Source: Eubacterium aggregans
Lineage (GTDB): Bacteria > Bacillota > Clostridia > Eubacteriales > Eubacteriaceae
Assembly: GCF_900107815.1 (NCBI RefSeq)
Contig: NZ_FNRK01000006.1
Location: forward strand, 1-64,000
Length of the DNA: 64,000 nt
Direction: 5' to 3'
Part shown: piece after piece, positions 18,720-27,213 of the stretch
Layout of the letters: every line of letters begins with the position of its first letter
Numbering within the stretch: position 1 is the first letter of the stretch
The notes under the pieces: generated by a model
Told to the model about the DNA's origin: nothing
What the model saw: only the letters and a program-made list of their open reading frames with translations
The model's database searches: none
Translations under genes and position numbers: made by a program

Positions 18720-19024
18720 TGGTCCACAATCCTTTCCAGAACAAAAGATACCGTATCGGCCAGTCGTTTTCGGGCGTCTTCGGCAAACTTCTGATCCTGA
18801 TCGTCCTGCTTCCTCAGGGAGTCATCCATTGAGAGTCGTGCCTTGACCCTTGCTTCTTCCGCCAACTTTTCCTGATCCGACCGACATGCATCCAGGGCAT
18901 GCTTTTGTTTGGACAAAGCATTTTGCTCCATTGTCCGTAACATTTCGCGAGACTCCACCCGAGCATCATTTCTAATTTGTGTCGCACGTGCTTCTGCCTC
19001 AGCGATGGTATCAAGAATTGACAT
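18716..19024 (-). CDS. ntpF: V-type ATPase G/H-type peripheral stalk subunit (NtpF)
   Basis: A 102-residue protein predicted to be almost wholly one charged alpha helix (AEAEARATQIRNDARVES...). It is the partner of subunit E in the peripheral stalk, corresponding to NtpF in E. hirae and subunit G in eukaryotes. Low complexity makes sequence identity weak, so the call rests on helical character, length and position as first gene before ntpI. GGCGGTG precedes its ATG. It opens the nine-gene operon. Confidence 0.85.
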   Translation of the reverse strand: MSILDTIAEAEARATQIRNDARVESREMLRTMEQNALSKQKHALDACRSDQEKLAEEARVKARLSMDDSLRKQDDQDQKFAEDARKRLADTVSFVLERIVDQ

Positions 19025-19055
19025 TATCTTTCACCGCCTTTCTTTTTTTTATTGC

Positions 19056-19089
19056 GAGAAAATTATCAGTAAAATGATAATTTTTTCTC
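19056..19089 (-). promoter_or_regulatory. 5'-leader stem-loop of the V-type ATPase mRNA
   Basis: GAGAAAATTATC and GATAATTTTTTCTC form a 12-bp stem with a 2-nt bulge around an 8-nt loop. From the promoter at 19100-19128, transcription should start near 19093, so this hairpin would occupy about +4 to +37. No T-run follows it, so it is not a terminator. A role in protecting the mRNA 5' end is plausible but inferred. Confidence 0.5.
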
Positions 19090-19099
19090 TCATGTTATC

Positions 19100-19128
19100 A
19101 CAATACCACGGAATAAATTCTTTTGCAA
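19100..19128 (-). promoter_or_regulatory. Promoter of the V-type ATPase operon
   Basis: On the - strand TTGCAA (19123-19128) and TATTGT (19100-19105) are separated by 17 bp. It is the only convincing promoter between argD's terminator and ntpF and lies about 75 bp before the ntpF start. Confidence 0.6.
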
Positions 19129-19135
19129 GCGTTTT

Positions 19136-19152
19136 TTTACACTTTTTGTAAA
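19136..19152. promoter_or_regulatory. Possible operator upstream of the V-type ATPase promoter
   Basis: TTTACA and TGTAAA form a perfect inverted repeat with a 5-bp spacer, centred near -51 relative to the predicted start. The position suits an activator site. In AT-rich DNA such a repeat can arise by chance, so confidence is low. Confidence 0.3.
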
Positions 19153-19383
19153 CATTTGTATGTCTTTGTCATATAAAAAGAATTCTTTTGTATTCTACCC
19201 TTACTCTATATAAATAAGAAGAAAAAAGATGGTTGAATGCTGATGAAACTCTCACATCGGATCATTTTAAACATCTAGGCATTTTCTTTTAAGCTATCCA
19301 TTTTAATAATTTTGTTGCAATATGACAAGGGAGATATTCAAATTATATAGTGTTATGCTTTGGTTATTATTTAGTTTAATCGC
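19153..19383. other. AT-rich spacer with nothing recognisable
   Basis: Between the upstream side of the V-type ATPase promoter and the argD terminator there is AT-rich DNA. I see no ORF with a ribosome binding site, no tRNA-like fold and no strong promoter pair here. Confidence 0.4.
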
Positions 19384-19417
19384 AAAAGAAGCCAATCATT
19401 ATCAAACAATTGGCTTC
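19384..19417 (-). terminator. Terminator of the argCJBD operon
   Basis: GAAGCCAAT (19388-19396) pairs with ATTGGCTTC (19409-19417), followed on the - strand by TTTT. It lies right after the argD stop. Confidence 0.75.
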
Positions 19418-19421
19418 TCAT

Positions 19422-20609
19422 TTATTTCAGGCATGACGCAATAATCGCCATTGCCTCATCAATTTCTTCCCTGGTGATAATCAGCGGTGGTACAAACCGG
19501 AGGACATTGGGTCCGGCACCCAATAATAAAAGTCCACGATCCAAGGCTTCAGCAACAATATCACCGACTGGGATGGATAATTCCATACCTAGCATCAGAC
19601 CGATGCCACGGACCTCAAGAATCTCTGAATGCGCTGCTTTCAGACCCTCAATCTTTTCCTTAAGATAGGCACCCTTTTGGACAATATCGTTAAGGAATTC
19701 GGGCTGGTTAACGGTCTTTAGAACGTAGCTTGCTGCCGCAGTCGCCAGGGGATTTCCCCCAAAGGTGGAGGCATGGGTACCCGGCACAAAATACTGGGTA
19801 ATGTGTTCCTTCCCAATAATGCCGCCCATGGGTACCCCACCGGCAACGCCTTTTGCAAAACTGACAATGTCTGGAACCACATTGTAATATTGATAGGCAA
19901 AGAGATGCCCCGTACGGCCGATTCCGCATTGCACTTCATCAAAAATAAGGACGATGTTTTCTGAATCACATAAGCTGCGGACCGCCTTTAAATACTCAGG
20001 GTCTGCCGGATAAATCCCGCCCTCTCCCTGGATGGGCTCTATGAGAATAGCACAGGTTGCCGGAGTAATGGCTGCCTCCAGAGCCTCTAAATCATTGAAG
20101 GGCACATGCTTAATGGCCGGCATAAGGGGATCCAGGTCTTTTTGATATTTGGGCTGTCCCGTGGCGGTGATGGCGGCATAGGTACGGCCGTGGAAGGAAT
20201 GATCCATGGCGATAATTTCAACCGCATCTTCTGATTTTTCGTGCTTGGCATAAATACGGGCCAGCTTCATCGCCCCTTCATTAGCCTCAGCACCACTATT
20301 ACAGAAAAAAACCTTATCCAGTCCGCTGCCCTTTACCAATAGTTTTGCGGCTGTTACCTGGGGCTCCGTCCAATACAGATTGGATACATGAATGATTTTT
20401 TTGGCCTGTTCAGCAATGGTCTCACACAACCCGGCATGATTATATCCCAGGGCATTGACGGCAATCCCCCCCACAAAATCCAAATATTTTTTTCCTTCGA
20501 CATCCGTAAGCACACAGCCTTCCCCACTTTCAAAAGCCACCGGGAAACGGCTGTAAGTCGGCATGATATACTTCTCAGCCTGTTCGACCAGTTGTTCTGT
20601 CTTCGTCAT
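19422..20609 (-). CDS. argD: N-acetylornithine aminotransferase
   Basis: A 395-residue class III PLP aminotransferase converting N-acetylglutamate 5-semialdehyde to N2-acetylornithine. K253 in SFAKGVAGG is the Schiff-base lysine, D224 in IFDEVQCG contacts the pyridine nitrogen, and NSGAEANEGAMKLAR and HSFHGRTYA are the phosphate and substrate-side signatures. AGGAGG stands 5 nt before ATG 20609. It is the last gene of argC-argJ-argB-argD, 9 nt after argB. Confidence 0.95.
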   Translation of the reverse strand: MTKTEQLVEQAEKYIMPTYSRFPVAFESGEGCVLTDVEGKKYLDFVGGIAVNALGYNHAGLCETIAEQAKKIIHVSNLYWTEPQVTAAKLLVKGSGLDKVFFCNSGAEANEGAMKLARIYAKHEKSEDAVEIIAMDHSFHGRTYAAITATGQPKYQKDLDPLMPAIKHVPFNDLEALEAAITPATCAILIEPIQGEGGIYPADPEYLKAVRSLCDSENIVLIFDEVQCGIGRTGHLFAYQYYNVVPDIVSFAKGVAGGVPMGGIIGKEHITQYFVPGTHASTFGGNPLATAAASYVLKTVNQPEFLNDIVQKGAYLKEKIEGLKAAHSEILEVRGIGLMLGMELSIPVGDIVAEALDRGLLLLGAGPNVLRFVPPLIITREEIDEAMAIIASCLK

Positions 20610-20618
20610 GGCAACCTC

Positions 20619-21518
20619 CTATAACGATTCGTATTTTGGTAATGCTTTGCGGATCATAGTTCCGCAGCCCGCTGCTGTAAATAATTCCAGAAGTAAGGAG
20701 TGTTCGATTTTACCGTCTAATATATGAACAGAATTAACACCCGATAAAATGGCATCCACAGCATTCTCTACCTTGGGGATCATCCCACCGGAGATAACAC
20801 CCTCTTCAATGAGTGGCTTGACCTGATCAATGGCCAGACGTCTAATAATGGAATCCGGGTCACCAGGATCGACGTATACGCCGTCGGTATCTGTCAGGTA
20901 AACCAATTTTTCAGCCTTCAGCTCTTTGGCGATGGCATAAGCAACGTGGTCAGCATTAATATTATAGCTCTGTCCATCCTTATCGCTGCCAATGGGTGCA
21001 ATGACCGGGATATAATCGCTTTTTAAAAGGGTGTATAAAATATCACTCTTTACCTTTGTAATTTCACCCACAAAACCGATATCTAAATCATTGACAAATT
21101 TTTTCTTAACCTTGAGCAAGCCACCATCTTTTCCTGAAATCCCAACAGCTGTGATGTCCCGATCCTCCAGCATCTGTACGATTTCCTTATTAATCCGCCC
21201 CGAAAGCACCATTTCTGCCACTTCAATCACATTTTCGGTGGTTACCCGAAGCCCATCGATAAATTCGGTATGGACATCCAGCTTATCAAGAAATGCGGAA
21301 ATGTCCTTTCCCCCACCATGGACAATAATGGGGCGCAGGCCCACCAGCTTCATAAGTGCGATGTCGTTCATAACCGACTTTTTAATATTTTGATCGTACA
21401 TAAAGCTGCCGCCGTATTTAATTACAACGGTTTTTTTTCGAAACTGCTTAATATAAGGTAACGCCTCGATAAGGGTATTGGCCCGATCGATGTACTTTTC
21501 CATGTCTTGTATACTCAT
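20619..21518 (-). CDS. argB: N-acetylglutamate kinase
   Basis: A 299-residue kinase phosphorylating N-acetylglutamate. VVIKYGGSFM, VHGGGKDISAFL and the C-terminal GGMIPKVENAVDAIL block are amino-acid-kinase family signatures. The N-terminal helix (IQDMEKYIDRANTLIEALPYI) is the extension present in arginine-inhibited hexameric enzymes, so feedback inhibition by arginine is likely. Start assignment is uncertain: ATG 21518 has only a weak upstream GGGA, and TTG 21527 is an alternative. It follows argJ by about 60 nt. Confidence 0.94.
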   Translation of the reverse strand: MSIQDMEKYIDRANTLIEALPYIKQFRKKTVVIKYGGSFMYDQNIKKSVMNDIALMKLVGLRPIIVHGGGKDISAFLDKLDVHTEFIDGLRVTTENVIEVAEMVLSGRINKEIVQMLEDRDITAVGISGKDGGLLKVKKKFVNDLDIGFVGEITKVKSDILYTLLKSDYIPVIAPIGSDKDGQSYNINADHVAYAIAKELKAEKLVYLTDTDGVYVDPGDPDSIIRRLAIDQVKPLIEEGVISGGMIPKVENAVDAILSGVNSVHILDGKIEHSLLLELFTAAGCGTMIRKALPKYESL

Positions 21519-21581
21519 TTTTCCCAACTTTCATTGTTTTCTTACATTGATTATATCACAGATCCCAGGTTGCCAGCTTTG

Positions 21582-22817
21582 TTAGGTCCGATAATCCCCA
21601 TTAATCTTAACATAATCATAGGTAAGGTCACAGCCCCAGGCCGTTGCCTGGGCATCTCCCTGGCCCATTTCTACCTGGATTTGCAGTTCTTTTTCCTCTA
21701 GTATTACTTTGGCATAGGCCTCATCAAAGAGGATAGGGGTCCCATGATCTAAAAGTTTAATCCGTCCTCCCTTGCTTTCAAAGCAGACGCTTACCGTCAT
21801 AGGGTCAAAAATGGCCCCAGATGCCCCCAACGAGGATAAGATCCGTCCCCAATTGGCATCCTCTCCAAAAATGGCGGTTTTAACTAAGCTCGATTGGATG
21901 ACTGCTTTTGCCAGGATTCGGGCATCCCCTTCCCCTTGAGCACCGCTAACGATGGTTTCAATAAATTTAGTGGCTCCTTCCCCATCCTTTACGATGGCCT
22001 TCGCCAGGGTTTCATTCACCTGGTACAGGGCATCATAGAAGGTGATGTAGGCTTCGCTGCCGAAATCTCCCAGGGTCAGCTCTTTGTTGCCTGCTAATCC
22101 ATTGGCCAGGACCGCCAGAGTATCATTGGTACTCATATCGCCATCCACAGACATCATATTGTAGGTGTCCTTGGTAATGGAAGAAACCATGGCCTGCAGG
22201 CAATCCGGAGCAATCTTGGCGTCCGTTGTGACATAAGCCAGCATGGTAGCCATATTGGGGCAAATCATTCCAGAGCCCTTGGCCATCCCACCGATACGCA
22301 CGGTTTTACCATCGATCTCAATTTCAAGGGCACAGGTCTTGGGGACCGTGTCCGTCGTTAAAATCGCCCGTGCCGATTGATCCGCTCCACAGACATCGGC
22401 AGTTAACGCTGCGATCAAGCCATCGACACCCTTTGTGATTTTTTCAATGGGTAATGGCACCCCAATAACCCCTGTGGAAGAAACCAAGACCATTTCTTTG
22501 TCAATCCCTAATCCACTGGCGACTTTTATGGCAGTATTTTGAACATCTGCCATTCCCTGTTCCCCGGTACAGGCATTGGCGTTACCGCTGTTAGCCACAA
22601 TAGCCTGGGTCCAGGGATTTGCTTTAACAATTTCATTATCCCACAGAACAGGGGCAGCCTTCACCATATTTTGGGTTGTTACCAGAGCGGTTGCTGCTGG
22701 CACTATGCTGTAAACCATGGCCATATCCAATGCCCCATTTTTTTTAATGCCGGCGGCAATACCACTGGCTTTAAACCCTTGGGGTGCCAATACGCCGCCA
22801 TCTATTTCTTTTTTCAC
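21582..22817 (-). CDS. argJ: Ornithine acetyltransferase / N-acetylglutamate synthase
   Basis: A 411-residue Ntn-type enzyme that moves the acetyl group from acetylornithine to glutamate, closing the acetyl cycle. The autocleavage site is present in GMICPNMATMLAYV, with T191 as the nucleophile after A190. SSTGVIGVPLP is the oxyanion-hole region. The start is GTG 22817 with AAAGGAG 9 nt upstream. No argA or argE is seen here, which fits a cyclic pathway. Whether it also uses acetyl-CoA (true bifunctionality) is not decided by sequence. Confidence 0.95.
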   Translation of the reverse strand: MKKEIDGGVLAPQGFKASGIAAGIKKNGALDMAMVYSIVPAATALVTTQNMVKAAPVLWDNEIVKANPWTQAIVANSGNANACTGEQGMADVQNTAIKVASGLGIDKEMVLVSSTGVIGVPLPIEKITKGVDGLIAALTADVCGADQSARAILTTDTVPKTCALEIEIDGKTVRIGGMAKGSGMICPNMATMLAYVTTDAKIAPDCLQAMVSSITKDTYNMMSVDGDMSTNDTLAVLANGLAGNKELTLGDFGSEAYITFYDALYQVNETLAKAIVKDGEGATKFIETIVSGAQGEGDARILAKAVIQSSLVKTAIFGEDANWGRILSSLGASGAIFDPMTVSVCFESKGGRIKLLDHGTPILFDEAYAKVILEEKELQIQVEMGQGDAQATAWGCDLTYDYVKINGDYRT

Positions 22818-22846
22818 GATTACTTACTCCTTTTTTACTGTGGTAA

Positions 22847-23890
22847 TCATCCTGGAAAGTCAGGAATAAAGTCAATTCCCATTTCTTCTGGCAAGTCAAA
22901 TAATAAGTTCATATTCTGAACCGCCTGGCCCGCAGCACCCTTCATTAGATTATCGATGGCTCCGACAACGATGACCCGATGGGTTCTCGGATCGACGGTC
23001 AATCCGATGTCACAATAATTGGAGCCCTTTACCCAACGGGTTTCAGGTAGCTCTCCCCCATCATAAATTCTTACAAAGGATTCCTCCGAATAAAAATCTC
23101 GATAAGCCGCTAATAGCTCTTCTACACGCTTATCTTCCTTTAAACGTGCATAACACACCGCCAGAATTCCCCGATTCATAGGGGTCAGGTGGGGCGTAAA
23201 GGATAAAGTCAACCGATCACCACCAAGGAATCCGAGCTCTTGTTCGATTTCTGGTGTATGGCGATGGGTTCCTACCTTATAGGCCTTAATACTCTCATTA
23301 CACTCACAGTATAGATTGCCAATATTAAGTCCCCGACCAGCTCCCGTTACGCCAGATTTAGCGTCGATAATGATAGAATCAATCTCCACAAGGTGGTGCT
23401 GGATGAGTGGGGCCAGGCTCAAAATACTGCAGGTCGTGTAACAGCCCGGATTGGCAATCAGACGAGCACCTCGAATCTCATCCCGGTGTAGCTCCGGCAA
23501 TCCATAAACGGCCTCCTGAAGCAGCCCCTCATTTCCATGCTCAACCTGGTACCAGCTTTCATAGGTTTCCTTATCCTTTAGGCGAAAATCAGCCCCTAAA
23601 TCGACAATACGACACTTCTTCAAGATCTCTTCATTAACCTGTACCGAGGCAATGCCATGGGGTAAGGCTAAAAAAATTACATCGGCCATTTCAGCCAATT
23701 GCTCTAAGGGAACATTCTCACAGGATAATTCTGAGATCCCCTGAAAATTATGATAAACCTTTTTAAAGGGTTCATTTGTATAAGATCTCGATCCAATGGA
23801 CACCACATCGACTTCCGGGTGCCGGTATAATATTCGCAGTAACTCTTGTCCGGCATAACCGGTGCCACCAACGACTGCAGCTTTTATCAT
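22847..23890 (-). CDS. argC: N-acetyl-gamma-glutamyl-phosphate reductase
   Basis: A 347-residue NADPH-dependent reductase, third step of ornithine synthesis. The Rossmann motif GGTGYAGQELLRIL is N-terminal, the catalytic cysteine is in NPGCYTTCSI, and HTPEIEQELGF holds the conserved histidine. ATG 23890 is favoured because AAGGAG (23900-23905) lies 9 nt upstream; TTG 23896 would be too close. First gene of the argCJBD operon. Confidence 0.95.
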   Translation of the reverse strand: MIKAAVVGGTGYAGQELLRILYRHPEVDVVSIGSRSYTNEPFKKVYHNFQGISELSCENVPLEQLAEMADVIFLALPHGIASVQVNEEILKKCRIVDLGADFRLKDKETYESWYQVEHGNEGLLQEAVYGLPELHRDEIRGARLIANPGCYTTCSILSLAPLIQHHLVEIDSIIIDAKSGVTGAGRGLNIGNLYCECNESIKAYKVGTHRHTPEIEQELGFLGGDRLTLSFTPHLTPMNRGILAVCYARLKEDKRVEELLAAYRDFYSEESFVRIYDGGELPETRWVKGSNYCDIGLTVDPRTHRVIVVGAIDNLMKGAAGQAVQNMNLLFDLPEEMGIDFIPDFPG

Positions 23891-24003
23891 ATTCAATCAC
23901 TCCTTGGATAATTATTAATGCATTCGCGTCCCAAAACGAAACAACTGTACTTATTTTAAAGACATTTCTACCATAAAGGCCTGAGTCCTTGGACTATTGT
24001 GCT

Positions 24004-24032
24004 ATTATACCCCTGTTGATTTGAATATTCAA
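24004..24032 (-). promoter_or_regulatory. argC promoter
   Basis: On the - strand TTGAAT (24027-24032) and TATAAT (24004-24009) are 17 bp apart. The -35 box is one half of the palindrome TTGAATATTCAA, so a bound ArgR/AhrC protein would block it. Confidence 0.7.
24021..24032. promoter_or_regulatory. ARG-box-like palindrome over the argC -35 box
   Basis: TTGAATATTCAA is a perfect 12-bp palindrome made of the TGAAT/ATTCA half-sites known from arginine repressor operators. Its half-sites are closer than in the usual TGAATNNNNATTCA layout, so it may be a single half-box or be read together with the neighbouring box at 24043. Confidence 0.5.
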
Positions 24033-24042
24033 GCACATTTTA

Positions 24043-24056
24043 TGAATATTTATTCT
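24043..24056. promoter_or_regulatory. ARG box (ArgR/AhrC operator)
   Basis: TGAATATTTATTCT matches the arginine-repressor consensus TGAATWWWWATTCA at 13 of 14 positions. It lies between the argC and argG promoters, about 30 bp upstream of the argG -35 box, and can serve both operons. Confidence 0.6.
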
Positions 24057-24084
24057 GTTTTTCGGATATTTTATCATTTAGGCC

Positions 24085-24113
24085 TTGATTTTGAGGATTC
24101 TATATTGTATAAT
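24085..24113 (+). promoter_or_regulatory. argG promoter
   Basis: TTGATT (24085-24090) and TATAAT (24108-24113) are 17 bp apart, about 43 bp before the argG start codon. Confidence 0.7.
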
Positions 24114-24155
24114 CATTCACAGTTAAAAGAATATAATCTCGAAGGAGGCAATATA

Positions 24156-25394
24156 ATGTCACAAAAGAAAGTAATTTTAGCCTATTCTGGTGGATTAGAT
24201 ACCACCACTATCATCCCATGGCTCAAGGAAACCTACGATTATGAAGTTATCTGTGTGTGTGTTGATGTCGGACAAGGGAAGGAAACCGATGGTTTAGAAG
24301 AGCGGGCCAAGGATTCCGGCGCCAGTAAATGCTATATTATCGATGTCGCCGATGAATTTGTTGAAGACTACTGCTGGCCAGCACTGAAGGCCGATGCCGT
24401 TTATGAAAAGAAATATCTCCTGGGTACTTCTTTAGCCCGCCCCCTTATTGCCAAGGTTTTGGTGGATATCGCCCATAAGGAAGGTGCGGAAGCCATCTGT
24501 CATGGTGCCACTGGTAAAGGGAATGACCAGGTCCGTTTTGAACTGGGTATCGGCGCCTTGGATCCCCAGCTCAAAATCATTGCCCCCTGGCGAATCTGGG
24601 ATTTGCAATCCCGTGAAGATTGTATGGACTTCTGCATCGAGCATGACATCAAGGTCAGTATGAGCCACGATCAGAGCTATAGCCGGGATACAAATATCCT
24701 CCACATGAGCCACGAAGGCCTGGAGCTGGAAGACCCTTCCCTGGAACCCAACTATGCCCATCTCCTCCGTCTAACCAACACCCTTGAAAACGCACCGGAG
24801 GAAGGCGAAGAAATTGAAATCGAATTTATTAAGGGTGAGCCCGTTAAAATTAACGGACAAGCCATGAGCCCCCGGGAAATCCTTGAAACCTGTAATAAAA
24901 TCGGCGGAAAGCACGCCATTGGGGTCGTGGACTTAATTGAAAACCGTGTGGTTGGGATGAAGTCCCGTGGGATTTATGAAACCCCCGGCGGCACCATTCT
25001 CTACAATGCCCATGAAGAGCTGGAGCATATGTGTCTGGATCGTGAAACCTTTGCCTTTAAACAGCAGGCAGCGGTTAAATTTGCAGAAATCACCTATAAC
25101 GGCCAGTGGTTCACACCCTTGCGGGAAGCCTTATCTGCCTTTATGGACGAAACCCAAAAAACCGTCACTGGTGTGGTGAAGCTACATCTGTATAAAGGAA
25201 ATATGGTCCTGCATTCCGTTTCTTCCCCCTATTCACTCTACAATGCAGAAATTGCCAGCTTTACCACCGGGGATTTATACGACCATAAGGATGCAGAAGG
25301 CTTTATCCATCTCTTTGGCCTGCCACTGAAGGTCCGTGCCCTCATGCGCATGAGCCACGATGAAAAAGCGGCTAAAGGAGAAACCGATGTCTAA
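24156..25394 (+). CDS. argG: Argininosuccinate synthase
   Basis: A 412-residue ATP-pyrophosphatase joining citrulline and aspartate. The PP-loop is AYSGGLDTT near the N-terminus; GATGKGNDQVRFE and SMSHDQSYSRD are substrate-binding signatures. The start at 24156 is set by GAAGGAGG about 6 nt upstream; longer in-frame readings would begin within the promoter region. It overlaps argH by 8 nt, so the two genes are coupled. Confidence 0.96.
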   Translation: MSQKKVILAYSGGLDTTTIIPWLKETYDYEVICVCVDVGQGKETDGLEERAKDSGASKCYIIDVADEFVEDYCWPALKADAVYEKKYLLGTSLARPLIAKVLVDIAHKEGAEAICHGATGKGNDQVRFELGIGALDPQLKIIAPWRIWDLQSREDCMDFCIEHDIKVSMSHDQSYSRDTNILHMSHEGLELEDPSLEPNYAHLLRLTNTLENAPEEGEEIEIEFIKGEPVKINGQAMSPREILETCNKIGGKHAIGVVDLIENRVVGMKSRGIYETPGGTILYNAHEELEHMCLDRETFAFKQQAAVKFAEITYNGQWFTPLREALSAFMDETQKTVTGVVKLHLYKGNMVLHSVSSPYSLYNAEIASFTTGDLYDHKDAEGFIHLFGLPLKVRALMRMSHDEKAAKGETDV

Positions 25395-26766
25395 GAAAAT
25401 GTGGGGTGGCCGTTTCCAAAAGGGAACCGATACCTTAACAGACGATTTCAACTCCTCCATCCGCTTTGATAAACGTCTCTTTCGTGAGGATATTACGGGG
25501 AGCGTGGCTCATGCGAAAATGCTTGGAAAACAGCGGATCATCCCGCAGGAGGATGCGGATTTAATCGTTCAGACCCTCGGGGAAATCCTGTCAGATATTG
25601 ATGACGGGAAGGTAACCTTTACCGTTGATATGGAGGATATCCATATGAATGTAGAGGCCATCCTAACTGAGCGCATCGGTGATGTAGGTAAAAAACTCCA
25701 TACCGGCCGCAGCCGAAATGATCAGGTCGCCACTGATATGCGGATGTATGTTAAAAACATTTGTGCTGACCTCAAGGAGTCTATCCGTCACTTTGCCAAT
25801 AGCCTGCTGGACTTAGCCGCTAAGAATACCGAAACCATTATGCCGGGCTACACCCATCTCCAACGGGCCCAGCCCATTACCTTCGCCCACCACCTCATGG
25901 CCTATGTGGAAATGATGAAGCGCGATATCAAACGCTTTGAACAAGCTTCTGATATGGCCAATAGTCTTCCCCTTGGTGCCGGTGCCCTGGCAACCACTAC
26001 CTACCCCCTGGACCGTTACTACGTATCCCAGGAGCTGGGATTTGGGGGAATTTGTCTCAATAGCCTGGATGCTGTTTCAGATCGGGATTTTTGTTTGGAT
26101 TTCCTCCAGGCCGTTTCCGTCCTTATGATGCATCTCAGCCGATTGTCCGAGGAAATTATTCTGTGGTGCTCCTCTGAATTTGGTTTTGTCACCCTGGATG
26201 ATGCCTTCTCCACAGGGTCTTCCATTATGCCCCAGAAAAAGAATCCGGATATTCCGGAGCTGGTTCGGGGGAAAACCGGACGGGTTTATGGGGACCTTAT
26301 GTCCCTCTTGTCTACAATGAAGAGCCTGCCTCTGGCCTACAATAAAGATATGCAGGAGGATAAGGAGCCCGTATTCGATGCCTATGATACCGCGGAAATC
26401 TGCTTGACGACAATGACCAAGCTCATCGATACCTTGAAGGTCAATGCGGAGCCCATGCGCAAGGCAGCAGCTGGCGGTTTTAGTAATGCCACGGACGCTG
26501 CGGATTGGCTTGTCAAACAGGGTGTGCCCTTCCGGGACGCCCATTCCATTATTGGCAAATTGGTGTTCTATGCCCTGGAACAGGGTAAAGCCTTGGATGA
26601 ACTGACTCTGGACGAATACCAATCCATTAGTCCAGTCTTTGATTCTTCCATCTATGAAGCCATCGATTTGAAAACCTGTGTCAATCAACGGGATATCATT
26701 GGTGGTCCTGCGGTCGATACCGTTAAACGTGCCATTGATATTAATCGGGGATTGCTCCGAAAATAG
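25387..26766 (+). CDS. argH: Argininosuccinate lyase
   Basis: A 459-residue fumarase/aspartase-superfamily enzyme releasing arginine and fumarate. GSSIMPQKKNPD is the superfamily signature holding the catalytic serine loop; TGRSRNDQVATDMR and the GYTHLQRAQP region with its catalytic histidine are also present. ATG 25387 has AAAGGAG 6 nt upstream, inside argG. A strong terminator follows. Confidence 0.96.
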   Translation: MSKKMWGGRFQKGTDTLTDDFNSSIRFDKRLFREDITGSVAHAKMLGKQRIIPQEDADLIVQTLGEILSDIDDGKVTFTVDMEDIHMNVEAILTERIGDVGKKLHTGRSRNDQVATDMRMYVKNICADLKESIRHFANSLLDLAAKNTETIMPGYTHLQRAQPITFAHHLMAYVEMMKRDIKRFEQASDMANSLPLGAGALATTTYPLDRYYVSQELGFGGICLNSLDAVSDRDFCLDFLQAVSVLMMHLSRLSEEIILWCSSEFGFVTLDDAFSTGSSIMPQKKNPDIPELVRGKTGRVYGDLMSLLSTMKSLPLAYNKDMQEDKEPVFDAYDTAEICLTTMTKLIDTLKVNAEPMRKAAAGGFSNATDAADWLVKQGVPFRDAHSIIGKLVFYALEQGKALDELTLDEYQSISPVFDSSIYEAIDLKTCVNQRDIIGGPAVDTVKRAIDINRGLLRK

Positions 26767-26777
26767 AAGGATTGTTT

Positions 26778-26802
26778 AAGCCACCATTATGGTGGCTTTT
26801 TT
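26778..26802 (+). terminator. Terminator of argGH
   Basis: AAGCCACC (26778-26785) pairs with GGTGGCTT (26791-26798) around a 5-nt loop, followed by a six-T run. Confidence 0.85.
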
Positions 26803-26804
26803 CA

Positions 26805-27084
26805 AAAACTGCAAATGCCGACCCGTCACATTATATGTAACCAGTCGGCATCAGCAATGTTGTTCAATTACCATTTCCTTGGGACTCACCCCTTTCAATC
26901 CTTACCATAAAAGCTTATGACAAACGAGACTTTATTGGTTGTGGCGACGCTTCGTTCCTCATCCCTTTTCAAATCATGTGGGTTATCATTAAAGTACGGG
27001 GAAGGCTCTTGCCTTTTATCCACCGCATCATCCTTATCTTTTACTAAGCCGATGATATGAACGCGGTACCACTTCTTTTATTTG
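26805..27084 (-). ncRNA. Putative structured ncRNA B (downstream copy of a tandem pair)
   Basis: This is a transcription unit without an ORF. It has its own -35/-10 pair (27090-27118), a start predicted near 27084 and a terminator at 26815-26851, so the RNA would be about 280 nt. It shares with unit A the promoter, the early CAAAT...AAAG segment, GGGATGAG in the middle and the exact 14-mer AAAGGGGTGAGTCC at 26883-26896, some 30-45 nt before the terminator stem. A helix ACCGC.../...GCGGT near its 5' end is visible. I do not recognise the class; raiA-type and 6S RNAs were considered, but I cannot confirm either. Confidence 0.55.
26815..26851 (-). terminator. Terminator of ncRNA B
   Basis: ATGCCGAC (26815-26822) pairs with GTCGGCAT (26844-26851), with an upper helix GT/AC and ACA/TGT. 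On the - strand it is followed by TTTGCAGTTTTT. It faces the argGH terminator. Confidence 0.55.
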
Positions 27085-27089
27085 CCTAT

Positions 27090-27118
27090 AGTATAGCACC
27101 ATCAGACTCTTTTGTAAA
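27090..27118 (-). promoter_or_regulatory. Promoter of ncRNA B
   Basis: On the - strand TTTACA (27113-27118) and TATACT (27090-27095) are 17 bp apart. The stretch GTGCTATACTATAG is identical to that of unit A. Confidence 0.65.
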
Positions 27119-27162
27119 GCCTTTTCATTCGATTTTAATTCTAAAATTCATGAAATAAAGCG

Positions 27163-27213
27163 GCCAAAAATTGACTAAGACCTGCTTCTCTCAACTGACG
27201 AAGCAGGTCTTAG
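27163..27213 (-). terminator. Terminator of ncRNA A
   Basis: CTAAGACCTGCTTC (27175-27188) pairs perfectly with GAAGCAGGTCTTAG (27200-27213) around an 11-nt loop; on the - strand TCAATTTTT follows. Confidence 0.8.

Noticed and set aside
19210-19280. 13-codon ORF MLMKLSHRIILNI on the + strand as a possible leader peptide
   Set aside because: No Shine-Dalgarno sequence at suitable distance, no downstream gene on that strand, and no attenuator hairpins.
26077-26688. 203-codon open frame on the - strand
   Set aside because: Antisense to argH, which has clear family signatures throughout; no start signal.
27061-27073. GTGGTACCGCG on the - strand, resembling the T-box core TGGNACCGCG
   Set aside because: No stem I or specifier region lies upstream: the promoter of ncRNA B is only about 20 nt away. 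The ACCGC part also pairs with a downstream GCGGT, and no aminoacyl-tRNA synthetase or amino-acid gene follows on that strand.
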